64,000 bases of DNA, taken from NCBI GenBank assembly GCA_050945855.1, contig JBMNTS010000005.1, forward strand, positions 1 through 64,000. Reading direction: 5' to 3'. This stretch comes from CAYSNP01 sp050945855 (GTDB lineage Bacteria; Bacillota; Clostridia; Christensenellales; DTU072). This document shows, one piece after another, positions 26,339-35,528 of this stretch (its first letter is position 1; each line of letters begins with the position of its first letter). The position numbers and the translations under genes are program-made. The notes below the pieces were generated by a model, which was not told where the DNA came from, did no database searches, and saw only the letters and a list, made by a program, of their open reading frames with translations.

Positions 26339-27727
26339 ATGGAAAAGAGATATTTAACCAAAAGGGAAAAATGGTCTTTCAGCCTTGCCGGATTGGGTCA
26401 GAATATGGCTTACGGCATAATGAGCAGCTTCCTGCTTACCTTTTATACGGACATTATGTTTTCGGACGCGCTCTGGGTGATTACCGTGATTATGATTATC
26501 GCGCGGGTGTGGGACGCGGTGAACGACCTTATTATGGGCTCTATCGTAGACCGTACGCGCACCCGGCTGGGTAAGTGCAGACCGTATCTTCTGGCCGCGC
26601 CCCTGCCCATAGCGGTATTTACCGTATTGATATTTATTAAGCCGGAACTGCCGCTGGCGGCCAGGGTGGCATACGCTATGTTTACTTATATTATGTGGGG
26701 TATGCTCTATACGATAGCTGACGTGCCTTTCTGGGCGCTTCCCTCCACCATGACTCCCAACGCCGCGGAAAGGGCGGACTTTTTAAGCTTTGCCCGCATA
26801 GTCAACGGCATTGGGGCGGCGCTGCCCATATTGGTTATGGAATTGTTCAAAGGGGACAGCGGCTACACCAAGCAAAGCTACCTGTATTCTGCGATAATTA
26901 TGGCAGCGGCGGGCTGCAGCCTGTATCTGCTCGCCTTTTTCAATTGCAGGGAAAGGATAAGACCGCCGGAGAAAAAGGAAACGCTTATTGACAATATCAA
27001 ACTTATCCGGCTTAACAAGCCGCTTAAACTGGTGATTTGCTTAGGCGTGCTTTGCTTCGGGCGGTATATCGTAAATATGTTTTTGATTTACGCCTCCAGG
27101 GATATCTTTATCGGCGCGCCGCAGGGCTTTTCCATGATATTGCTAAGCCTTGTAATCGGCCTGGGCACCTTCCCCGGCATGGCGGTTATGCCCGCTTTGT
27201 TTAAGAAATTCAATTATAAGCAGATAGCGATAGGCGCGGGTACCGCTTCTTTTGTTTTTCAGCTGGCGCTGTTTATAGCGGGCGTGGCGTCGGGATATAA
27301 TTATTATGTCGCGCTGCCCTTCTTGTTTTTCTGCGGCATACCTTTCGGCGTTTACAATACCCTTACTTTCGCGATAATCGGGGACAGCGTGGATTACATG
27401 GAATGGAAAACGGGAAAGAGGATAGAGGGTATAGGCTTTGCCTGTCAGACCTTTATCAACAAAATGGGCGCGGCTATCTCTACCGGCTTGATACCGCTGT
27501 TGCTTATTCTGGTGGGATACCTTGCTCCCGAAAAGCGGGATGCGGACTACGCCATACCCCGTCTGGGACTGCTTATTGTCTTTTCTTTAGTGCCCGCGGT
27601 AAGCATGCTTTTGTCCACAATACCCATGTATTTTTACGACTATGTGGGCAAGACCAAGGAAAGGGCGTTGGAAGAGCTGGCGGCGACGCGCAGACGTGAA
27701 GGCAGAATAATAGAAGGAGAGATTTAG
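26339..27727 (+). CDS. GPH-family (glycoside-pentoside-hexuronide) cation symporter, likely inositol uptake
   Basis: About 462 residues with twelve predicted membrane helices. Landmarks of the MelB/GPH family are present: GQNMAYG in helix 1, RVWDAVNDLIMG after helix 2, TRTRLGKCRPYLL in the first loop, and DSVDYMEWKTGKR in the second half. ATG at 26339 is used; a TTG one codon earlier is equally spaced from AGGTG. It is first in an operon with iolC-B-D-E-G, with one base overlap to iolC, so myo-inositol or a related compound is the likely substrate. A paralogue lies at 44889-46319. Confidence 0.85.
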   Translation: MEKRYLTKREKWSFSLAGLGQNMAYGIMSSFLLTFYTDIMFSDALWVITVIMIIARVWDAVNDLIMGSIVDRTRTRLGKCRPYLLAAPLPIAVFTVLIFIKPELPLAARVAYAMFTYIMWGMLYTIADVPFWALPSTMTPNAAERADFLSFARIVNGIGAALPILVMELFKGDSGYTKQSYLYSAIIMAAAGCSLYLLAFFNCRERIRPPEKKETLIDNIKLIRLNKPLKLVICLGVLCFGRYIVNMFLIYASRDIFIGAPQGFSMILLSLVIGLGTFPGMAVMPALFKKFNYKQIAIGAGTASFVFQLALFIAGVASGYNYYVALPFLFFCGIPFGVYNTLTFAIIGDSVDYMEWKTGKRIEGIGFACQTFINKMGAAISTGLIPLLLILVGYLAPEKRDADYAIPRLGLLIVFSLVPAVSMLLSTIPMYFYDYVGKTKERALEELAATRRREGRIIEGEI

Positions 27728-28749
27728 TGCAAATGAAGTATATAGAATTTGATTCCAAAAGACCTCTGGACGTGGTGCCGATAGGCAGAATCGCGATTGA
27801 TTTCAACCCCATAGATTATTTCAAAACGCTGGCGGAAAGCGACAGCTTTAAAAAATATCTGGGCGGCTCCCCCGCCAATATCGCGGTGGGACTGGCGCGG
27901 CTCAATAAAAAAGTGGGCTTTATCGGCGCGGTGAGCGACGACCGCTTCGGCGATTACGTGACCGGCTTTTTTGAAAACGAGGGTATTGACACTTCGCAGA
28001 TTGTGCGCGCCAAAGGCGGCGAAAAGCTGGGGCTTACCTTTACCGAAATACTCTCCCCCCACGAGAGCAGCATATTGATGTACCGGGACGGTATCGCGGA
28101 TCTGACCATCGCTCCCGAAAACGTTAGCGAGGAATATATAAAGAACGCTAAAATGCTTTTGATATCGGGCACCGCCCTGTCCAAAAGCCCGTCAAGGGAA
28201 GCCTGTCTTACCGCTCTGCAATACGCTCAAAACCATAACACCGTAGTGCTGTTTGATATAGACTACCGTCCGTACAGCTGGCAAAGCGATTACGAAATCG
28301 CGCTGTATTATTCGCTGGTAGCGGAAAAGAGCGACATCATTATGGGCAGCAGAGAAGAATATAACCTGATGGAAGCCTTGATAGAAAAAGGCAGAACGGA
28401 CACCCGGACAGCCGCGTATTGGCTATCCAAAAAGGCGAAAATCGTAATTATCAAGCACGGCAAAAAAGGCTCCACCGCCTACACGGGCGACAACAAGAGC
28501 TACAGCATCAAGCCTTTTCCCGTTACCGCGCTCAAGTCCTTCGGCGGCGGCGACGGCTACGGCTCCGCTTTTATTTACGCCCTGCTTGAGGGAGAGGATA
28601 TAGAGCAAGCCTTGGAGTTGGGCTCCGCCAGCGCGTCCATGCTGGTAGCCGCTCACGGCTGCTCACTGTTTATGCCCACTCTTGAACAAATCCGCGCCTT
28701 TATCAAAGAGAGCAAAGAAAAATACGGCGAAATGGTAGCTAAGGAGTAG
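27727..28749 (+). CDS. iolC: 5-dehydro-2-deoxygluconokinase
   Basis: A 340-residue PfkB-family kinase that phosphorylates 2-deoxy-5-keto-D-gluconate in myo-inositol breakdown. The N-terminal GGSPANIAVGLARL stretch and the C-terminal anion-hole motif GGGDGYGSAF are present. It lacks the fused DUF2090 aldolase domain of some IolC proteins. Start is GTG at 27727, overlapping the transporter stop (TAGTG), with AAGGAGAG correctly spaced; ATG at 27733 is an alternative. Context within iol genes makes the specificity firm. Confidence 0.93.
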   Translation: MQMKYIEFDSKRPLDVVPIGRIAIDFNPIDYFKTLAESDSFKKYLGGSPANIAVGLARLNKKVGFIGAVSDDRFGDYVTGFFENEGIDTSQIVRAKGGEKLGLTFTEILSPHESSILMYRDGIADLTIAPENVSEEYIKNAKMLLISGTALSKSPSREACLTALQYAQNHNTVVLFDIDYRPYSWQSDYEIALYYSLVAEKSDIIMGSREEYNLMEALIEKGRTDTRTAAYWLSKKAKIVIIKHGKKGSTAYTGDNKSYSIKPFPVTALKSFGGGDGYGSAFIYALLEGEDIEQALELGSASASMLVAAHGCSLFMPTLEQIRAFIKESKEKYGEMVAKE

Positions 28750-28753
28750 AAAG

Positions 28754-29515
28754 ATGTTTGATTATCCCGAATATGTGAACAACAAAAAGGTGCTGTCGGA
28801 AACAGGCGGCAAAAACGCCGCCATGATGATGGATATTACCCTGTATTTAATGGAGGCGGGGGAAAAGAAAACATTTTTTGACAAAGATAAGGAAACGGCG
28901 GTATTGCTGCTCAGCGGACGGCTTAAAGTATCCTGGCAGGATAAAAGCGCCGTCCTTTACCGCAAAAGCGTGTTTGAGCAGGAGGCAAGCTGTCTGCATT
29001 TCCCTTGCGGAGTAAGCGCGGAGGTCGAGGCTGTGGAGCCTTGCGAAATTCTGGCGCAAAGCACGCTCAACGATAAGGTATTTGCGCCCGTTTTGTATAA
29101 GCCGGAGGATATTATCCTTGCCACATCCTGCGAGGGCAGATGGGAGAATACCGCGGTAAGAAAGGTTAAGACGGTTTTTGATTATTCCGTGGCGCCCTAT
29201 TCCAATATGGTGTTGGGCGAGGTGGTCGCGCCCCAAGGGCGTTGGTGGAGTTATATCCCGCACAGCCACCCTCAGCCCGAAGTGTATTATTACAAATTTG
29301 AAAGAAAAGAGGGCTTCGGCGCTTGCTTTATCGGGGAGACGGCGTATACAATAAAGGACGGCTCCTGCGGCGCGTTCGAGGGCGGACTCAATCACCCTCA
29401 GGTCACCGCGCCCGGCTACCCTATGTACTGCTGCTGGATGATAAGACACCTGCCAAATAATCCCTGGACGGACAGGATTGACGATACGAGATATACCTGG
29501 TTGCTGAATCAATAA
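28754..29515 (+). CDS. iolB: 5-deoxy-glucuronate isomerase
   Basis: A 253-residue cupin that converts 5-deoxy-glucuronate to 2-deoxy-5-keto-gluconate. The metal-binding region is PHSHPQPEVYYYKF, followed by GGLNHPQVTAPGYPMYCCW and the RHLPNNPW end typical of IolB. AAGGAG overlaps the iolC stop, with the start four bases after. Length matches the family (about 260-270). Confidence 0.93.
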   Translation: MFDYPEYVNNKKVLSETGGKNAAMMMDITLYLMEAGEKKTFFDKDKETAVLLLSGRLKVSWQDKSAVLYRKSVFEQEASCLHFPCGVSAEVEAVEPCEILAQSTLNDKVFAPVLYKPEDIILATSCEGRWENTAVRKVKTVFDYSVAPYSNMVLGEVVAPQGRWWSYIPHSHPQPEVYYYKFERKEGFGACFIGETAYTIKDGSCGAFEGGLNHPQVTAPGYPMYCCWMIRHLPNNPWTDRIDDTRYTWLLNQ

Positions 29516-29533
29516 TCTTTTTAGGAGGACAAA

Positions 29534-31426
29534 ATGAATACGGTTAAACTTACCGCGGCGGAGGCCGTAGTACGCTTTTTGGATAACCAGTTTATAGAAT
29601 ACGACGGCGAATTGATTAAATTCGTGGAAGGCTTTTTTACCTTGTTCGGGCACGGCTGCGTGCTGGGGCTGGGACACGCGCTTGCGCAAAAAAATCACGT
29701 GCTTAAAGTGTTTCAGGGCAAAAACGAGCAGGGTATGGCGCACGCGGCGATGTCCTTTGCCAAACAGCACAACAGGAAAAAGATTATTGCCTGCACCTCT
29801 TCCATAGGACCGGGCGCGGCCAATATGATTACCGCGGCGGCGACGGCAACGGTAAACAATATTCCGCTGCTGCTTTTCCCCGGCGACACTTTTGCCTCCA
29901 GGCAGCCCGACCCCGTGTTGCAGCAATTGGAGCAGCCGCACGATTTGACCCTGACCACCAATGACGCATACCGTCCGGTAGTCAGATATTTTGACAGGAT
30001 AACCCGTCCGGAAACGGTTATGAGCGCGCTTATCAACGCGATGCGCGCTCTTACGGACACCGCGCATGCCGGAGCGGTGTGCATAGCCTTTCCGCAGGAC
30101 GTACAAAGCGAGGCGTACGATTACCCCGAGGAGTTTTTTGCCCCCCGAGTGCATAAAACAGGCCGTCCGCAAGCGGTAAAGGAAGAAATTGAGGAAGCGG
30201 CAAGCCTAATCAGATCCGCCAAAAAGCCTCTTATTATCTGCGGCGGCGGCGCGCGGTATTCGGAAGCGGGCAAGGCGCTTATGGATTTAAGCGAGCAGTG
30301 CAATATCCCCATTGCGGAAACGCAGGCGGGCAAAAGCACCCTCCCCGCCTCTTTTCCGCTTAATCTGGGCGGCATAGGCGTGACGGGCAACCTTGCCGCC
30401 AACACCGTAGCCAAAGACGCGGACGTTATAATAGGCGTGGGCACACGCTTTTCGGACTTTACCACCGCAAGCAAGTTCTTGTACGCCCAGGCCAAAGTCA
30501 TTTCCGTAAGCGCGGCGGCGTACCACGGCTACAAGCTGGACGCGCTAAAGGTGACGGGCGACGCCCGCGCGGTGCTGTTGCAGTTGACGGAAAGCCTTAA
30601 AGGCTACAAGAGCGGCTACACAGGCGAGATAGCCGCCGCGAAAGCGGAGTGGGAGCGGGAATATGAGCGGCTTGCCTCTCTGACCTGTAACGACCCGCCC
30701 GAAGTCAGCGAAAGGACAGAGGATTGCTTGGAAAAGTTCAGCCTTGCCACGCAAAGCAAACTCTGCCAGACCACGGCGCTTGCGTGCGTGCGCAAGCATA
30801 TTCCGGCGGACGCTATTGCGGTAGGCGCATCGGGCAGTCTGCCCGGCTGCATGCAAAGGATGTGGACTACGGACGTGCCCTACACCTATAATATGGAATA
30901 CGGATTTTCCTGTATGGGCTATGAGATAGCGGGCGCGCTGGGCTCCAAATTGGCGGACGGCGCAAAAGAGGTTTACGCTTTCGCGGGAGACGGCAGTTTT
31001 CTTATGCTGCATTCGGAAATGGTTACCGCCCGCCAACTGGGCATAAAAATCAATATTCTGCTGTTCGACAACGGCGGATTCGGCTGTATTAACAATCTTC
31101 AGATGTCACAGGGCATCGAAAGTCTGGCTACCGAGTTCAGGGATGTCAACAACGATTTTATGTATATTGATTACGCCGCCGTAGCGCGGGGATACGGTTA
31201 CACCGCGTATACGGTAAGGGATATCGAAGGCTTGCAGGCCGCGCTGGAAGCCGCCCGCAAAGAGGACAACGGGGTGCTGATAGACATCAAGGTGCTGCCC
31301 AAGACCATGACGAGGGGTTACGAGAGCTGGTGGAACGTGGGCTGCTGCGAGCTTCCCAAGACCGAGGAGCAGGAAAAAGCGTTACAGGACAGAAAAAATC
31401 ATTTAATAAAAGCAAGAAGGTATTAG
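29534..31426 (+). CDS. iolD: 3D-(3,5/4)-trihydroxycyclohexane-1,2-dione acylhydrolase
   Basis: A 630-residue thiamine-diphosphate enzyme that opens the inositol-derived ring. The early Glu-containing stretch GKNEQGMAHAA, the central domain, and the TPP motif GDGSFLML...FDNGGFG (GDG to NN type) are all in place. Length is normal for IolD (about 640). AGGAGG precedes the ATG. Confidence 0.95.
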   Translation: MNTVKLTAAEAVVRFLDNQFIEYDGELIKFVEGFFTLFGHGCVLGLGHALAQKNHVLKVFQGKNEQGMAHAAMSFAKQHNRKKIIACTSSIGPGAANMITAAATATVNNIPLLLFPGDTFASRQPDPVLQQLEQPHDLTLTTNDAYRPVVRYFDRITRPETVMSALINAMRALTDTAHAGAVCIAFPQDVQSEAYDYPEEFFAPRVHKTGRPQAVKEEIEEAASLIRSAKKPLIICGGGARYSEAGKALMDLSEQCNIPIAETQAGKSTLPASFPLNLGGIGVTGNLAANTVAKDADVIIGVGTRFSDFTTASKFLYAQAKVISVSAAAYHGYKLDALKVTGDARAVLLQLTESLKGYKSGYTGEIAAAKAEWEREYERLASLTCNDPPEVSERTEDCLEKFSLATQSKLCQTTALACVRKHIPADAIAVGASGSLPGCMQRMWTTDVPYTYNMEYGFSCMGYEIAGALGSKLADGAKEVYAFAGDGSFLMLHSEMVTARQLGIKINILLFDNGGFGCINNLQMSQGIESLATEFRDVNNDFMYIDYAAVARGYGYTAYTVRDIEGLQAALEAARKEDNGVLIDIKVLPKTMTRGYESWWNVGCCELPKTEEQEKALQDRKNHLIKARRY

Positions 31427-31428
31427 GT

Positions 31429-32322
31429 ATGACAAAAATCAGATTAGGTATTGCGCCCATAGGCTGGACTAATGACGATATGCCCGATTTGGGCGCGGAA
31501 ATTTCTTTTGAAAGATGTATCGGCGAAATGGCGTCGGCGGGTTACGAGGGCACAGAGATAGGCAACAAATATCCCAAAGACCCCGCTTTGCTTAAAACGG
31601 AATTGGCGAAAAAAGGGTTGGTAATAGCCAACTGCTGGCACAGCACTTTTATTTTAACCCGTCCTTTTTCCGAAGTGGAGGAGGATTTCAGGCAAACCTG
31701 CCAAAAGCTGAAGGTGCTGGGCGCGCGCGTGGTGGGCGTAAGCGAGCAAAGCTACAGCATTCAGGGTACGGACAAAGGCGTTTTTGAGGAAAAATACGTA
31801 ATGAACGCCGCCGAATGGGACAAGCTTGCGCAAGGGCTTAACGCGCTGGGCGGCATAGCAAAAGAGTACGGAATATCGCTTACCTTCCATCATCACATGG
31901 GCACTGTGGTGCAGTCGGAAGAGGAAATAGACACCCTTATGGCGGCAACGGATAAGGAGCGGGTATCCCTGCTTTACGATTCCGGTCACGCCGCTTACGC
32001 GGGCGCGGATTACGTAAGGGTAATCAATAAGCATATAGACAGGATAAAACATATTCACCTGAAGGATATAAGGAAAGAGGTTATAGACGAGGTAAAAGCC
32101 AAAAAACTCTCTTTCCTGCAGGGGGTAAGGATGGGCACCTTTACCGTGCCCGGCGATGGCGCGCTGGATTTCGCGCCCATATTCGCCCTTGTAAAGCAGT
32201 CGGGATACAGCGGCTGGCTGCTGGTGGAGGCGGAGCAGGACCCCGCGATAGCCCCGCCGCTGGAATACGCGAAAAAAGCAAAAGCATATATGGATAATTT
32301 AATAAAGAGGTATGATTTATGA
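31429..32322 (+). CDS. iolE: Inosose dehydratase
   Basis: A 297-residue TIM-barrel enzyme that dehydrates 2-keto-myo-inositol. IolE landmarks are the start RLGIAPIGWTNDDMP, TFHHHMGTVVQ, LLYDSGHAAYAG and HIHLKDIR (metal ligands Glu/Asp/His). The start at 31429, two bases after iolD, is preferred over longer in-frame starts inside iolD, since the family begins with this IGW segment. Confidence 0.93.
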   Translation: MTKIRLGIAPIGWTNDDMPDLGAEISFERCIGEMASAGYEGTEIGNKYPKDPALLKTELAKKGLVIANCWHSTFILTRPFSEVEEDFRQTCQKLKVLGARVVGVSEQSYSIQGTDKGVFEEKYVMNAAEWDKLAQGLNALGGIAKEYGISLTFHHHMGTVVQSEEEIDTLMAATDKERVSLLYDSGHAAYAGADYVRVINKHIDRIKHIHLKDIRKEVIDEVKAKKLSFLQGVRMGTFTVPGDGALDFAPIFALVKQSGYSGWLLVEAEQDPAIAPPLEYAKKAKAYMDNLIKRYDL

Positions 32323-33344
32323 TTAATGTAGCTATCATAGGCGCGGGCAGAATAGGCAAGGTGCATGCGGAAAGCATTTACACCAGAGTAAAGGGCGCGA
32401 AAGTTGTCGCTATCGCCGACCCATTCTTGACCGAGGAAACCGTCTCCTGGGCAAAAGGGCTGGGCATTGAGCGCTGCGAAAAGGATTACAGGCCGCTGCT
32501 TGCGGACAAGAGCATTGAGGCGGTGCTGATTTGCTCTTCCACGGATACGCATTCCGCGATATCCATAGAGGCGGCAAAGGCGGGCAAGCATATCTTCTGC
32601 GAAAAGCCCATTGACCACGACGTGGAAAAAATCAAACAGGTGCAGGCGGCCGTGGAAAGCGCGGGCGTAAAGTATCAGGTAGGCTTCAACCGCAGGTTCG
32701 ACCATAATTTTATGGCGGCAAGGCAGGCTGTGGAAAGCGGCAGCATCGGCGAGCTTAATTTATTAAAAATCGCCTCCCGCGACCCCGCTCCCCCGCCCGT
32801 ATCCTATATCAAGGTCAGCGGCGGACTGTTTTTGGATATGGCTATACATGACTTTGATATGGTGCGCTATATTTCCGGCTCCGAGGTGGAGGAGGTCTTT
32901 GCTTACGGCGCCGTTCTGGTGGACGGGGAAATCGGCAATGCGGGAGACATAGACACCGCGATTATTTCCATGAGGCTGGAAAACGGTGCGCTGGCCGTTA
33001 TCGACAACTGCAGACGCTCCGCTTACGGATATGACCAGAGACTGGAAGCGTTCGGCAGTCTGGGGCAGGCTTCGGTAGGCAACGACACCGCCGCCAATCT
33101 GGAAATAGCTTCGGAAAAAGGTATGATTTCCCAAAAACCGCTTTATTTCTTTTTGGAAAGGTACATGGACGCTTATGCCAGAGAAATAAAAATGTTTGTG
33201 GATTCGCTGACAAACGACACCCCCACGCCCGCGGGCTTAAAGGACGGACTTATGGCGGTGGTAGTGGGGCTTGCCGCCAAGGAATCCTTGGACAGGCACG
33301 CTCCCGTCAAGGTGAAAGAAATATTGCGTAAATATAATTTATAA
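32319..33344 (+). CDS. iolG: Inositol 2-dehydrogenase
   Basis: A 341-residue Gfo/Idh/MocA oxidoreductase, the first step of inositol catabolism. GAGRIGKVHAE binds NAD, EKPID carries the catalytic Lys, and DMAIHDFDM carries the Asp/His pair typical of inositol dehydrogenases. It overlaps iolE by four bases (ATGA). A scyllo- or chiro-inositol preference cannot be excluded. Confidence 0.92.
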   Translation: MINVAIIGAGRIGKVHAESIYTRVKGAKVVAIADPFLTEETVSWAKGLGIERCEKDYRPLLADKSIEAVLICSSTDTHSAISIEAAKAGKHIFCEKPIDHDVEKIKQVQAAVESAGVKYQVGFNRRFDHNFMAARQAVESGSIGELNLLKIASRDPAPPPVSYIKVSGGLFLDMAIHDFDMVRYISGSEVEEVFAYGAVLVDGEIGNAGDIDTAIISMRLENGALAVIDNCRRSAYGYDQRLEAFGSLGQASVGNDTAANLEIASEKGMISQKPLYFFLERYMDAYAREIKMFVDSLTNDTPTPAGLKDGLMAVVVGLAAKESLDRHAPVKVKEILRKYNL

Positions 33345-33345
33345 T

Positions 33346-33780
33346 ATGGTTGTTCTTTCCTATGCGGAAAAGCTTGCGCCCGTCCACGCTAAGACGCATA
33401 TCAGGCTGCCCTTTATCATAGAGGGGGAGCATAAAAGGTTGCGCATAAACTATTCCTATACTCCCAAAGCACTGGAGGATAACGGTAAGGCGCTTGCGCT
33501 TATCGCCGAGGGTCTGGAGAAGTGCGGAGAGAGCGTTGACAACGCGAAAGACTACCTGCCCGTGGTCAATCTTATTACATTGTCTTTGGATTCACCGGCG
33601 GGCTACATAGGCGCGGCGCACAGGCATATTAACACGCAGCGGCATATTATCGGCGCGGAGTATTCAGACAGAGGCTTTATTAAGACGGAGATTATTCCGG
33701 GTGAGTGGAGTATTACCCTTTCCTGCCATTACATAGCGAGCGAAGAAGTATCTGTGGCAATAGAGGTGGAATGTGAATAA
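33346..33780 (+). CDS. N-terminal domain of a CehA/McbA-type metallohydrolase, as a separate ORF
   Basis: A 144-residue beta-rich protein. The segment LDSPAGYIGAAHRH, then GFIKTEIIPGEWSITLSCH, follows the N-terminal domain of CehA/McbA proteins (GFRGW...ATPGYxPGPxxPGxW). In that family this domain is joined to a C-terminal PHP domain; here the PHP domain is the next ORF, overlapping by eight bases in another frame. ATG starts one base after iolG and lacks a clear ribosome site, so translation is probably coupled. Either a natural split or a frameshift. Confidence 0.65.
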   Translation: MVVLSYAEKLAPVHAKTHIRLPFIIEGEHKRLRINYSYTPKALEDNGKALALIAEGLEKCGESVDNAKDYLPVVNLITLSLDSPAGYIGAAHRHINTQRHIIGAEYSDRGFIKTEIIPGEWSITLSCHYIASEEVSVAIEVECE

Positions 33781-34720
33781 GTATTTCCCCTACGAATTGC
33801 ATTGCCACACTACCGCTTCGGACGGCTCCATGAGCGCGGAAAAGCTTATATCCGCCGCGAAGGAAAGGGGATTTACGGGGATTGCCGTAACCGACCACAA
33901 TACTTATTCCGCTCTGGATGAGGCGGAAGCGATAGCAAATAAAGCCGGGTTTGTGCTACTGAAAGGCATAGAATGGACTACCTTTTGGGGGCATTTGACC
34001 GTTTTCGGCGGCGAAGCGTTTGATTGGCGCGCGTTAACTTCGCACAATATCGACGAGGCGCTTGGCAGGGCAAAAAGGCAGGGCGCGCTTATAAATATCG
34101 CTCATCCTTTCCGTTTGGGCGAGCCCGTATGTTCGGGGTGCAGGCTGGAGTATCCCATTAACGATTACGAAAATATCGCGGGCTATGAGATTATGAGCGG
34201 ACCTTATCCTTACATGCAAATATACAACCGCAACGCTATAGCGGCGTATGATAATTTGCTTAAAAAGGGCTACCGCCTTGCCGCTCTTTACGGATACGAC
34301 TGGCATTCGCGGGACAGCGAGGTTTGTTACGCCGCCACATACCTGCCCGCGCAAAATCCGGCGGACGCGCTTGCGGCAATAAAGGCGCAGGACACTTTTG
34401 TGTCTGTCGGGCTTAATCTAAGCCTTATGATTGACGGAACACAGACCCCTTTCGGCTCCACAATAATGGGCGGAGAGCATATTGTCAAAATAACAGTATG
34501 GGCGGACAATCCCGCGCTCAGGGATAAGTTCGGGCTTGTTCCCAAAGAGATTAGCCTAAAGGGCAACGCAAGGGAATATACCGTCTGCGCGGATTGCGGG
34601 ATAATTAAGGCGGAGATGGAAGAGGGTTATTTCAGAGTGGAAGTGCGGGGAGATATAGCGGATTGCGCGGACGCGCTGATGCTTTCCTCAAGCCCCGTTT
34701 ATGTTAAAGGAGGCAGATAA
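33773..34720 (+). CDS. PHP-domain metallohydrolase (CehA/McbA type)
   Basis: A 315-residue PHP-fold protein. Metal-binding motifs HCHTTASDG (residues 7-15), VTDHNTY, an Glu in KGIEWTT, a later INIAHPFR and a C-terminal DWHS are all present, so the metal centre looks complete. Start is GTG at 33773, inside the end of the upstream ORF, with GAGGTGG before it. PHP proteins of this group hydrolyse phosphoesters or amides; the position in an inositol operon hints at an inositol phosphate or phosphodiester, which is inference. Confidence 0.8.
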   Translation: MNKYFPYELHCHTTASDGSMSAEKLISAAKERGFTGIAVTDHNTYSALDEAEAIANKAGFVLLKGIEWTTFWGHLTVFGGEAFDWRALTSHNIDEALGRAKRQGALINIAHPFRLGEPVCSGCRLEYPINDYENIAGYEIMSGPYPYMQIYNRNAIAAYDNLLKKGYRLAALYGYDWHSRDSEVCYAATYLPAQNPADALAAIKAQDTFVSVGLNLSLMIDGTQTPFGSTIMGGEHIVKITVWADNPALRDKFGLVPKEISLKGNAREYTVCADCGIIKAEMEEGYFRVEVRGDIADCADALMLSSSPVYVKGGR

Positions 34721-35356
34721 ATGCTTATTACCGCTCATGGCGGCGCGCTTAATACGGGACGCAACACGCCGAAATTCTTCCAGACGATAAAAGGCTACGA
34801 GGTGGACGTCATAGAGGTGGATATATACCGGGCAGCGGGAACTCTTTATATTTCCCACATGCCTAAGCTGTTTTACAAAAGAGCGCTTACGCTGGCTTAT
34901 GTATTTGATTATCTCAAGGATACTAACTTTAAGGTCAATTGCGACGTCAAAATGAACGCTCTTGTCGCCCCCGTGACCGAACTTGCGCAAAAGCATAACG
35001 TCGCAGACAGGCTGATTTTTACGGGCGCGGTAAGCCGCAAGGACATAGCGGCCGCCACCGCCGGCGACATTTACCTTAACGCTGCTTTTTTTCTGCCCAT
35101 GAGGATAAATACGGAGAATCTGGAGAGGGTAAAGCAAATTATTGACCGGTTGAACAGCGGACATGTCAAAGGGCTTAACCTCAATTACAAAAAAATTGAC
35201 GACGCCTTTCTGGATAAGGCAAAAGAACTTGGCATCCCCTTATCCTTATATACAGTGGATGAGGAGGCAAGGCTTGCCGGGTTGTTAAAGAGGGAAGAGC
35301 TTGCCAATATTACCACCAATATTGTGGACGCGGCGATAAAATCTCGGGAAAAATAA
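34721..35356 (+). CDS. Glycerophosphodiester phosphodiesterase-like protein
   Basis: A 211-residue GDPD-superfamily barrel. It has AHGGALNTGRNT near the N-terminus, matching the family HRG...ENT, then VDVIEVDIY and NCDVKM at the expected strands, and a late LYTVDEEARL. The usual His-Asp pair is altered to Ser-His-Met-Pro, so catalysis may differ or be weak. AAAGGAGG precedes the ATG, in the end of the PHP gene. A GDPD here could free inositol from glycerophosphoinositol, which would fit the operon; this is inference. Confidence 0.65.
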   Translation: MLITAHGGALNTGRNTPKFFQTIKGYEVDVIEVDIYRAAGTLYISHMPKLFYKRALTLAYVFDYLKDTNFKVNCDVKMNALVAPVTELAQKHNVADRLIFTGAVSRKDIAAATAGDIYLNAAFFLPMRINTENLERVKQIIDRLNSGHVKGLNLNYKKIDDAFLDKAKELGIPLSLYTVDEEARLAGLLKREELANITTNIVDAAIKSREK

Positions 35357-35429
35357 AGTCGGCGCGTATTTCTTCACGAAAATCAATGTAAAAAAATTTA
35401 ATTTTGCGCCTAGAGTGCCTTTTATTTGC

Positions 35430-35459
35430 TTGTGTATCGGCAATAAAGTGATGTATAAT
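35430..35459 (+). promoter_or_regulatory. Promoter of glutamate dehydrogenase
   Basis: TTGTGT (35430-35435) and perfect TATAAT (35454-35459) are 18 bases apart, about 70 bases upstream of the ATG. Confidence 0.5.
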
Positions 35460-35528
35460 TTAACAGTTGATTACCGTTTTTACAGTTTAAAGCATAGATA
35501 TTTATACAAAGAGGTATATAATAATTTT

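Noticed and set aside
28847..30172. A 441-codon antisense frame over iolB and iolD
   Set aside because: It is a shadow; the plus-strand iol genes have full family motifs and ribosome sites, and the antisense frame has none.
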